This document shows, piece by piece, positions 1 through 7,500 of a DNA stretch of 49,304 nucleotides (within the stretch, counting starts at the first letter, position 1; each line of letters begins with the position of its first letter). Both the position numbers and the translations under genes were made by a program. This DNA comes from Hugenholtzia roseola DSM 9546 (GTDB taxonomy: Bacteria; Bacteroidota; Bacteroidia; Cytophagales; Bernardetiaceae): positions 1 to 49,304 of the forward strand of contig NZ_KE383881.1 in the NCBI RefSeq assembly GCF_000422585.1, written 5' to 3'. A model generated the notes under the pieces. The model did not search any database. It saw only the letters and a list, made by a program, of their open reading frames with translations, and was not told where the DNA came from.

Positions 1-16
1 GACCCTTAGGGTTTAA
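1..16. repeat. Partial palindrome arm at window edge
   Basis: The first 16 bases (GACCCTTAGGGTTTAA) match the right arm of the 16-bp inverted repeat at 23465-23497. The left arm, if present, lies outside the window, so this may be the tail of another intergenic repeat copy. Confidence 0.45.
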
Positions 17-68
17 CTTTGTAGTGCGTTTTTAGAAAGCAGTAAAAAAAGTAGAAGATTTTGCGCCC

Positions 69-104
69 TACCTTTGGGAGTTTCGAAAAATGTAGCTACC
101 TTTG
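69..104 (+). promoter_or_regulatory. Tandem -7 boxes upstream of rplM
   Basis: Two exact TACCTTTG boxes occur at 69-76 and 97-104, matching the Bacteroidota sigma-70 -7 consensus TAnnTTTG. No convincing -33 TTG at ideal spacing was found for the second box. Transcription from it would begin near 110, at the base of the leader hairpin. Confidence 0.6.
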
Positions 105-108
105 CAAG

Positions 109-147
109 TCCGTTGAGTAGCGTAAGCGATTTGCTCAACGGATTTTT
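109..147 (+). promoter_or_regulatory. Leader hairpin with U-tract before rplM
   Basis: TCCGTTGAG (109-117) pairs perfectly with CTCAACGGA (134-142), followed by five T. This is the shape of an intrinsic terminator, but it sits between the predicted start site (about 110) and the rplM start codon (178). It may be a ribosomal-protein autoregulatory leader, an attenuator, or a 5' stabilising structure; alternatively it terminates an unseen upstream gene. Confidence 0.55.
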
Positions 148-177
148 GTTTATATTCTTGATAATCAGTGAGTTAAA

Positions 178-621
178 ATGGACGCATTAAGTTACAAAAC
201 CCAAATGGTCGCTAAACAAGACGCTCCTTCGGAGTGGATAGTGATTGATGCAGAGGGTATGGTCTTGGGTCGTTTGGCGAGTGAAGTAGCAAAAAGACTT
301 CGCGGCAAACACAAGCCTTCTTACACTCCGCACACTGAATGTGGCGACAACGTTATCGTTATCAACGCGGATAAAATCCGCATGACAGGCAATAAGTGGG
401 ACGATAAAGAACTTATCTCTCATACAGGCTACCCCGGCGGTCAGCGCGTAACTACGCCTCGCAAGTTGATGGAAAAATTCCCTACCCGTTTGGTGGAGCG
501 TGCCGTAAAAGGCATGTTGCCTCACAATCGCTTAGGACGCGCCTTGTATCGCAACTTACACGTGTATGCAGGCGGCGAACACAAACATCAAGCTCAACAA
601 CCTAAAACCATCACACTCTAA
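178..621 (+). CDS. rplM: 50S ribosomal protein L13
   Basis: Encodes uL13, an early-assembling large-subunit protein that binds 23S rRNA. The 147 residues match the usual family length plus a short N-terminal extension. Family features visible are VLGRLASEVAKRLRGKHKP near residues 31-49, the GDNVIVINADKI stretch, the HTGYPGG motif and the MLPHNRLGR signature near residue 115. The ATG at 178 is the first after the leader hairpin; a second ATG ten codons on is possible but less likely. It is the first gene of a two-gene unit: its TAA is directly followed by the rpsI ATG, the conserved rplM-rpsI pairing of bacteria. Confidence 0.97.
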   Translation: MDALSYKTQMVAKQDAPSEWIVIDAEGMVLGRLASEVAKRLRGKHKPSYTPHTECGDNVIVINADKIRMTGNKWDDKELISHTGYPGGQRVTTPRKLMEKFPTRLVERAVKGMLPHNRLGRALYRNLHVYAGGEHKHQAQQPKTITL

Positions 622-1008
622 ATGGAAACATATCACGCAATAGGCAGACGCAAAACGTCCGTAGCGCGCGTGTACATGAAACCCGGCGCAGGCAACATCA
701 CCATCAACGGACGCACCTTCGAGGATTATTTCCCTACCGAAGTGCTTCGCATTATCGTACAGCAGCCCTTGAAAGTTGCCGATAAAGATGGTGCATTCGA
801 TTTCAACATCAACCTTCAAGGCGGTGGCGTAAAAGGACAAGCCGAAGCAGTACGCTTGGGTATCTCTCGCGCCCTCTTGGAAGTAGATGCTGAACTTCGT
901 GCGGTCTTGAAGCCTGAAGGTTTCCTTACGCGCGATTCGCGTATGGTAGAACGCAAGAAATACGGTCGTAGAAAAGCACGCCGTCGTTTTCAGTTCAGCA
1001 AACGCTAA
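622..1008 (+). CDS. rpsI: 30S ribosomal protein S9
   Basis: Encodes uS9, whose basic C-terminal tail reaches the ribosomal P site. The 128 residues begin with the typical AIGRRKTSVARVY and end in the strongly basic KKYGRRKARRRFQFSKR tail, whose terminal KR is characteristic of the family. LQGGGVKGQAEAVRLGISRAL is the conserved middle helix region. The start codon abuts the rplM stop with no intergenic bases, so translation is very probably coupled. An intrinsic terminator follows at 1025-1051, closing the operon. Confidence 0.97.
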   Translation: METYHAIGRRKTSVARVYMKPGAGNITINGRTFEDYFPTEVLRIIVQQPLKVADKDGAFDFNINLQGGGVKGQAEAVRLGISRALLEVDAELRAVLKPEGFLTRDSRMVERKKYGRRKARRRFQFSKR

Positions 1009-1024
1009 TCCTTTCTTTTCCCTT

Positions 1025-1051
1025 GGGGCTACCCTTTCGCCCCGTTTTTTT
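1025..1051 (+). terminator. Intrinsic terminator after rpsI
   Basis: GGGGC (1025-1029) pairs with GCCCC (1039-1043), followed by G and a run of seven T. It lies 17 bases past the rpsI stop and separates rplM-rpsI from rpsB. Confidence 0.75.
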
Positions 1052-1201
1052 GTATCTTATTCCAATTCCATAATCCGAATGCTCGGTTTTCGCCCTTTTA
1101 ATTTGACATCGCCCCAAACGCGCTACGCTATTTTGAATAACCCGCGCCTACTAAGCCGATGAAACAAAGTAAAAACCGACCTTCTTCAAATACCCATCTC
1201 T

Positions 1202-1993
1202 ATGTCAGTAAAAGTAGAATACAAAGACCTACTCGATGCGGGCGTGCATTTCGGTCACTTAAAGCGCAAATGGAATCCGCGCATGGCTCCTTACATCTTC
1301 ATGGAGCGCAACGGTATCCATATCATCGACCTTAATAAGACCCTCGCGTCTTTGGAACGTGCTGCTGCTGCGGTGAAAGATATGTCGCGCAAAGGAAAGA
1401 AAATCCTTTTCGTCGCTACCAAAAAGCAAGCACAAGAAGTTGTAAAGCAAAGAGCCGAAGAATTAGGCATGCCTTACGTTACGGAAAGATGGTTAGGTGG
1501 TATGCTTACCAACTTCAATACGGTCAAGAAGTCTATCAAAAAGATGCAATCGACCGAGCGTTTGATGAAAAGCGACAACTATAAAAACTTAGCCAAGCGC
1601 GAGCGTCTGATGATTTCGCGCGAGCAAGAGAAGTTAGAGCGCGTTTTAGGTGGTATTGCCAACATCAACCGCACCCCTGCTGCCTTGTTTATCGTCGATA
1701 TTTCGCGTGAACACATAGCTGTAAAAGAGGCTAAACGCTTAGGTATCCCTGTTATTGCGATGGTCGATACCAATTCCGACCCTGAATCTGTAGATTTCGC
1801 CATCCCTGCCAACGACGACGCATTCAAGTCCATCTCACTGATTACCGAAGTTATCGCACAGGCTATCAAGGAAGGCGAACAAGAGCGCAAAGAGGAAAAA
1901 GCCGAAGCGCAGCGTCGTGAAGAGGAAGAAAAGAAACGCGCCATAGACGAAAAACCTGCCGCAACCAAAGAAACTGCCGCAGACGAGGAATAA
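1202..1993 (+). CDS. rpsB: 30S ribosomal protein S2
   Basis: Encodes uS2, a small-subunit surface protein needed for translation initiation. The 263 residues carry the family motifs LLDAGVHFGHLKRKWNPRM at the N-terminus, VTERWLGGMLTNFNTVKKS near residues 89-107, and the PVIAMVDTNSDPESVDFAIP signature near 182. After residue ~225 there is a charged tail rich in E, K and R, predicted to be helical, which is common in Bacteroidota S2. The leader (1052-1201) shows no clear -7 box. tsf lies downstream, as in most bacteria, but here separated by a small orphan gene and a large hairpin. Confidence 0.97.
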   Translation: MSVKVEYKDLLDAGVHFGHLKRKWNPRMAPYIFMERNGIHIIDLNKTLASLERAAAAVKDMSRKGKKILFVATKKQAQEVVKQRAEELGMPYVTERWLGGMLTNFNTVKKSIKKMQSTERLMKSDNYKNLAKRERLMISREQEKLERVLGGIANINRTPAALFIVDISREHIAVKEAKRLGIPVIAMVDTNSDPESVDFAIPANDDAFKSISLITEVIAQAIKEGEQERKEEKAEAQRREEEEKKRAIDEKPAATKETAADEE

Positions 1994-2100
1994 GCAAAAC
2001 CTCCGTTTATCGTTTTCCCCACTCTGTTCTCACGTATTGAAAACCCCTGACCTTGTGTTGGGGGTTTGTAAAACATCACCTCCTTGTTTTTTTTATCCTT

Positions 2101-2310
2101 ATGAAAGATACCAAACAAAAAATAGAGAAGCGTATCAGCGAACTAACCGCAGCGCAAGCGGCGATGTTAGGCAAGAAAAAAGCTGAACGCGACGCAGCCG
2201 CCCTCGCTACTATCCGTACCGAACTCAACGGCTTGAAGTCTGCCGCTGCTGCCCTTTACAGAGGCAACGCCCTTAGCGAGGAGCAGAACGCCATAGTAGC
2301 CAAATACTAA
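2101..2310 (+). CDS. Small coiled-coil-like protein between rpsB and tsf
   Basis: A 69-codon ORF, not recognised as any named family. The product is charged, alanine-rich and predicted to be mostly helical, with Lys/Glu/Ala heptad-like spacing, and has no signal peptide or membrane segment. The ATG at 2101 was chosen over an in-frame ATG at 2053: the earlier codon adds 16 residues encoded across a hairpin (AAACCCC/GGGGTTT, 2041-2067) and a T-rich stretch, and looks untranslated. Codon use resembles the flanking ribosomal genes (many GCC, CGC and CTC codons), suggesting real expression. Its position between rpsB and tsf suggests a link to translation, but this is only inference. Confidence 0.7.
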   Translation: MKDTKQKIEKRISELTAAQAAMLGKKKAERDAAALATIRTELNGLKSAAAALYRGNALSEEQNAIVAKY

Positions 2311-2355
2311 GGCGCACTTCTGTCAACCATAGACCTCTCTTATAGCACGTCTTAG

Positions 2356-2432
2356 GAGTGATTCCTACCTTTGTCCTTGTTTTGCGCAGCCGCTGGCGGC
2401 AGCAAGGCAAGGATAAAAGAATCACTCTTTTT
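2356..2432 (+). promoter_or_regulatory. Large three-tier hairpin in the tsf leader
   Basis: The outer stem is GAGTGATTC (2356-2364) with GAATCACTC (2419-2427), followed by five T. Inside it, TCCTTGTTTTGC (2374-2385) pairs with GCAAGGCAAGGA (2402-2413) using two G-U pairs, and GCCGC/GCGGC caps the structure. A perfect -7 box, TACCTTTG (2366-2373), lies on the left side. It may terminate the rpsB unit, attenuate tsf, or combine both with a tsf promoter. Confidence 0.6.
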
Positions 2433-2580
2433 GACATGAAAGCAGTTTAGGTCGCCTATCAATACAAAAGCCCACAGACGCGCTCAAAGACACGCCAAAA
2501 GGTTTGTTTTAAGCGGGCTATTGGTAGAAAAATCTTGATTTTCATTCCTTTTCTTTCATCTTTCTAATTTCCTCAAACCC

Positions 2581-3411
2581 ATGGCAATTACTGCAAGCGA
2601 CGTAAACAAACTCCGCCAAATGACTGGCGCAGGCATGATGGATTGTAAAAAAGCTCTTTCTGAAGCAGAAGGCGATTTCGACAAAGCCATCGAAGTCTTG
2701 CGCAAACAAGGACAAAAAGTGTCGGCAAAACGCGCAGACCGCGAAACCAGTGAAGGCGCAGTGTTCGTAAGTTTGTTCAATAACGATAGCGAAGGCATCA
2801 TCTTGGGATTAGGTTGCGAGACGGACTTTGTAGCTAAAAACGAAGGCTTCCAGAGTTTAGGAAACGCCATCTTAGCCGTAGCGGTAGCCAACAAAGTAGC
2901 CGACAAAGACGCGCTCTTGGCAATGCCTTTACAAGATGGAACGGTAGAATCTAAAATTACCGAACTTGTCGGCACCATTGGCGAAAAAATCTCTATCGTA
3001 GCTTATGGATATGAGCAGGCAGAAAAATTAGCTTCTTACATTCACTCAAACGGCAAAGTAGGGGTATTAGTAGCCCTAAACAAAGTAGGCTCTGCCAATT
3101 ACGAAACTTTGGGCAAAGATTTGGGCATGCAGATTGCTGCCATGAATCCTATTGCCGTAGATGGCACAGGCGTAAGTGAAGACTTGAAGCAAAAAGAACT
3201 TGAAATCGGCATCGAGCGTGCGCGTGCTGAAGGAAAGCCTGAAAACATCTTAGAAAAAATTGCACAAGGGTATGTACAAAAGTTTTTGAAAGAAAACACA
3301 CTTTTAGAACAACCTTTTGTAAAAGACAACAAAGTTACGATTAAGGAGTTTTTGAAGCAGCAAGGCGGCGTAGAAGTGAAAAACTTTGTACGCGCCTCTG
3401 TGGGTGAATAG
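2581..3411 (+). CDS. tsf: Translation elongation factor Ts
   Basis: EF-Ts is the guanine nucleotide exchange factor that regenerates EF-Tu-GTP in the cytosol. The 276-residue length is normal. The N-terminal UBA-like domain carries LRQMTGAGMMDCKKALSEA (residues ~12-30), and the exchange-core motif ETDFVAKNEGF lies near residue 80. The C-terminus carries the conserved KFLKENTLLEQPFVKD. The ATG at 2581 gives the canonical MAITASDVNKLR start. It follows a leader with a large hairpin and a -7-like box, so it may be expressed independently of rpsB. A strong bidirectional terminator follows. Confidence 0.97.
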   Translation: MAITASDVNKLRQMTGAGMMDCKKALSEAEGDFDKAIEVLRKQGQKVSAKRADRETSEGAVFVSLFNNDSEGIILGLGCETDFVAKNEGFQSLGNAILAVAVANKVADKDALLAMPLQDGTVESKITELVGTIGEKISIVAYGYEQAEKLASYIHSNGKVGVLVALNKVGSANYETLGKDLGMQIAAMNPIAVDGTGVSEDLKQKELEIGIERARAEGKPENILEKIAQGYVQKFLKENTLLEQPFVKDNKVTIKEFLKQQGGVEVKNFVRASVGE

Positions 3412-3441
3412 TCCCAAAATCGGAAACTGCCCAACCTAAAT

Positions 3442-3480
3442 ACAAAAACCCAAGCGGATTCTATCGGCTTGGGTTTTTGT
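3442..3480. terminator. Bidirectional terminator between tsf and rsmI
   Basis: ACAAAAACCCAAGC (3442-3455) is the reverse complement of GCTTGGGTTTTTGT (3467-3480), giving a 14-bp stem with an 11-base loop and T or A tracts on both sides. It lies between the convergent tsf and rsmI genes. Confidence 0.8.
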
Positions 3481-3537
3481 TTGGATTTGAAAAATACGAG
3501 GCAAAAAACCAAGAGGCAAAAAACCAAAAAGAGCGTG

Positions 3538-4254
3538 TTACGCCTCAAAGTCGTCTTCTTCCAATTCTTGTTGGCTATTTCTAATCTTTTTTTCTGCCCC
3601 CAAGACCAGCACAATCTCACCCTTGATACTATCTTTGGCTTGAAAATGAGCAAGGGCTTCCTCTATATTGCCTCTAAAAGTTTCCTCATGCAGTTTGGAA
3701 AGTTCTCTACAAACGGCAATCTGGCGGTTGTTTGCACCCAAATCTATCAACTGTTGCAACGTTTTGAGCAAACGGTGGGGCGATTCATACAAAACTGTTG
3801 TATAGGATTGTTGCAAAATTTGCCCAAGTCTTGTTTGTCTGCCCTTTTTGGGCGGCAAAAAACCCTCGAAAACAAACCTATCCGAAGGCAGAGCCGATTG
3901 AACCAGCGCAGGAACGAAGGCGGTTGCGCCTGCCAAACATTGTACCTCGATGCCCGCCTCCACACAGGCGCGAACCAAAAGAAAGCCGGGGTCGGAGATG
4001 GCGGGTGTGCCTGCATCTGTTATGAGGGCGGCTTTCTGCCCTTGCGCAATTTTTTGTACTACTCTTTCAACTACTTGGTGTTCGTTGTGTAGGTGGTAGC
4101 TTTGTAGGGGTTTCGAAATTTGGTAGTGTTTGAGCAGTACGCCACTTTTACGGGTATCCTCGGCGAGGATAAAATCTACTTCTTGAAGCAGGCGCAAGGC
4201 ACGAAGCGTGATGTCTTCTAAGTTGCCGATAGGGGTAGGAATCAGATAGAGCAT
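3538..4254 (-). CDS. rsmI: 16S rRNA (cytidine(1402)-2'-O)-methyltransferase
   Basis: RsmI uses S-adenosylmethionine to 2'-O-methylate C1402 of 16S rRNA in the decoding centre. The 238-residue protein shows the family hallmarks LYLIPTPIGNLEDITLRAL at the start, FILAEDTRKSGVLLKHY near residue 30 and ALITDAGTPAISDPG near residue 76. These belong to the tetrapyrrole-methylase-like fold. The start at 4254 was preferred over an ATG 20 codons upstream because the family begins at MLYLIPTPIG and because a -7 box on this strand (4292-4299) would place transcription initiation after the upstream ATG. It is a single gene facing tsf. Confidence 0.93.
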   Translation of the reverse strand: MLYLIPTPIGNLEDITLRALRLLQEVDFILAEDTRKSGVLLKHYQISKPLQSYHLHNEHQVVERVVQKIAQGQKAALITDAGTPAISDPGFLLVRACVEAGIEVQCLAGATAFVPALVQSALPSDRFVFEGFLPPKKGRQTRLGQILQQSYTTVLYESPHRLLKTLQQLIDLGANNRQIAVCRELSKLHEETFRGNIEEALAHFQAKDSIKGEIVLVLGAEKKIRNSQQELEEDDFEA

Positions 4255-4291
4255 AGCAGGGCGAAAAGGCGAAAAGAAAGGATAAGGAGGG

Positions 4292-4299
4292 CAAAGATA
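4292..4299 (-). promoter_or_regulatory. -7 box for rsmI
   Basis: On the minus strand the sequence reads TATCTTTG, a match to TAnnTTTG, about 38 bases before the rsmI start codon. No well-spaced -33 element is obvious. Confidence 0.5.
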
Positions 4300-4483
4300 C
4301 GGCTTTTTTGTCAAATTTTATTTACGACTACAAAGTGTTTGGCAGGCGGCTTAAAGGTTTTATTTTCAGGCTCTTAGCTACTTTGTGAGCTATTGTAGGA
4401 GGCAGAAGTTGCGTTTTTTTTAGAAAGGAGCGCGAAAAATAGGATATTTTTCCAAATTTCACAGCCACGTAATATAAAAGGAT

Positions 4484-4491
4484 TAGTTTTG
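4484..4491 (+). promoter_or_regulatory. -7 box for the secreted nuclease gene
   Basis: TAGTTTTG matches TAnnTTTG and lies 53 bases upstream of the start codon at 4544. The divergent 4255-4543 interval otherwise shows no feature. Confidence 0.45.
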
Positions 4492-4543
4492 CAGTTGAAA
4501 AGAACCCACGCGGATTTGATTTCTCATCTTTATTTATTTCGTT

Positions 4544-7500
4544 ATGTTGAAACATTTACACAGAACAAAAAATCTTTGGCTTACGCTGATGCTATTTTTG
4601 AGCATTGGCTGGGCGAAAGCGCAAGTAGACATTGTTGTTTGGGATTTTGAAGGCGACGTTACAACGCCCTCCACAGGTACAGGTACGGCTGCTACGGGTG
4701 CAGGTCTCATACCAAATGGAACAGGATTTGCCGCTGGAAATCCCGGTGATTCTTGGAATTGGAATGAATGGACTACTGATGCTACCCTTGATGCTACCGA
4801 TTATTTTCAGTTTTCTACTGCTACTACAGGCTATGAAGACATCATCTTAGAATTTGATGAAAGAAGGTCAGGCACAGGTATTCGCAATTTTAGCGTGAGC
4901 TACAGTACCGATGGCACTACTTTTACACCCATTCCTGCAACGGTAACAAGCGTACCCGACAATACACAATGGCGAAGCCACAGTTTTAACCTTGCTGCAA
5001 TCGCTGCTTTGGATAATCAGGGCAGTGTTTTCTTCCGTATTTACGGCTATAATTCAGAGGCAGCAGGCGGCTCTTGGCGAATTGATAATGTAAAAATCAG
5101 AGGAACGGTTCTTTCTATCAATCCCGTTATCAATGAATTTGTGATAAACCACGCGGGGGCAGATGTAAATGAGTTTATCGAGGTCTTTGGTGCTGCTAAT
5201 ACAAATTACAGTACTTTAAGTATTTTGTTTATAGAAGGCGATAATACAGGCACCGCAAGTGGGGTGATTGACCGCATTTACAATGTGGGAACGACAAATG
5301 CGGGTGGCTTCTGGACTACGGGCTATCTTAATGGTGAATTAGAAAACGGCACAGCAACTATTTTGTTGGTAGAAAACTTTACAGGAACACTAAGTCAAGA
5401 TTTAGATACCAACGATGACGGCGTATTAGACATTACCCCTTGGACTTCTATTTTAGACGCAGTTGCTATTAACGATGGTGCCGCAACAGACCGTACTTAT
5501 GGCGTTCCTGTTCTAACGCCGACTTACGACGGTGGGTCAAATACTGTGGGTGGTGCTTCACGCTTACCCAACGGAACAGATACGAATGCGACAAGCGACT
5601 GGACAAGAAATGATTTTTTTGGTTTTGGCTTGCCTAATTTCCCTGCCGCCGCTGCACCTACTTCCGATGCGGTGAATACGCTGGGTGCGGTGAATACACT
5701 TTTTGTACCCGGTACTCCCACCATTACCACTTCGGTAACTTCTCTTTCGCCTTTCGTAACAACGGCATTGAACACGCCTTCGGCTACCCAAACTTATACC
5801 GTTCAGGGTTCAAATCTAACGGCAGATTTGGTACTTACCGCGCCTACACATTTCGAGATTTCACTCGATGGGGTTACTTTTTCAAATACCATTACCCTAA
5901 CGGCAGCAGCAGCGGCAACTCTTACCACAATTCACGTCCGCTACAATCCTACTTCGGGAACGACCCACACAGGCGATATTACGCACGTTAGCACAGGCGC
6001 AACTACGGTCAATGTGGCAGTTTCGGGTTCTATTCCTACTATCACTCCCATTTACACCATTCAGGGCGTAACGGCAGCAGGCGACGCGCCAACGCCTCTT
6101 TCGGGTACTACCGTTACTACTTCGGGTATTGTAGTAGGCGATTTCCAAACCGACAATCAGATGCGCGGTTTCTTTATCCAAGACCCCACAGGCGACGGCA
6201 ATGCACAAACCTCTGACGGCATCTTTGTCTTTATACCTATTTCTGACCCTGATTATGTAGAAGTCAATATCGGTGATAGGGTACTTGTTACGGGACGCGC
6301 TACCGAGTTTTTCAACGTTACGCAAATAGACCAAGTATCTAATATTACCGTCTTAGCTACGGGCGTAGCCCTTCCTGCCGCTACCGTTTTGAATTTCCCC
6401 GAAACCTATGATGGCGAATTGGAGCAGTACGAAGGCATGTACGTGCAAATCAATCAGACCATGACCGTAGCCCAAAATTATTTTTGGGGACGTTATGGAC
6501 AACTTTCGCTCTCTGCTGCTGGTCGTTTGATGCAGCCTACACAGGTTCATTTGCCAAATAGCACAGATGCCATCAATTTGCGCGATTTCAACCAAAGAAA
6601 TTTGATTGTCTTAGATGACGGCAGAACAGGCAATGCCAATCAAAACCCAAATCCTTTGGCTTATGTAGGGGCAGATAACACAGTACGGGCAGGCGACGAG
6701 GTTACAAATCTTATCGGTATCCTACATTACGACCGCATCAATCCAAGTGGTGCAAATGAATACACGTTTCACCCTACGGCTGCACCGACGATTACGCGCA
6801 CCAATCCGCGCCCTGCTGCGCCTGCGACCGTAACAGGTACGCACAACGTAAAAGTAGCCTCTTTCAACGTCTTGAACTACTTTACTTCTATCACACACCC
6901 CGATAATCGTGGGGCAAATAACGCCACTGAATTGCAGCGTCAGCGCGATAAACTCGTTCCCGCGCTTTTGGGTTTGAATGCTGATGTCATTGGTTTGATG
7001 GAAATTTCAAACATTGCAGGCGACAACGCCCTTGCTGATTTAGTCAATAGATTGAACGCTGTGGCAGGTGCAGGCACTTGGGCTGCCATTACACACCCTG
7101 ATTCGGGTACAGATGCCATTACGGTAGCCCTGATTTACAAACCTGCCGTAGTTACGCCTTCGGGTGCAGCGCAAACTATCGTCATTCCACAAAGCCGCAA
7201 TCCTATCGGACAAACTTTTGAATTGGTATCTAATGGCGAGAAGTTTTCTGTCATTGTCAATCACTTGAAATCAAAAGGTAGCTGCCCTTCTGACGGCTCT
7301 TTAAACGAAGACCAAGGCGACGGACAAGGCTGTTGGAACGCTTTGCGCACGCAACATGCTGCACAAGTACGCAACTTAGCTGCTTCTTTGGCTACGGCTG
7401 CAAACGACAACGATGTTATCATCATGGGCGACCTCAATTCTTACGCAATGGAAGACCCCATCAGAGAATTTACCGATAACGGCTATACCAATTTGGCAGA

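Noticed and set aside
1052-1201. Short ORF (ATG at 1159) overlapping the rpsB start as a leader peptide
   Set aside because: No ribosome-binding or codon support; translation has no special content and simply runs into rpsB in another frame.
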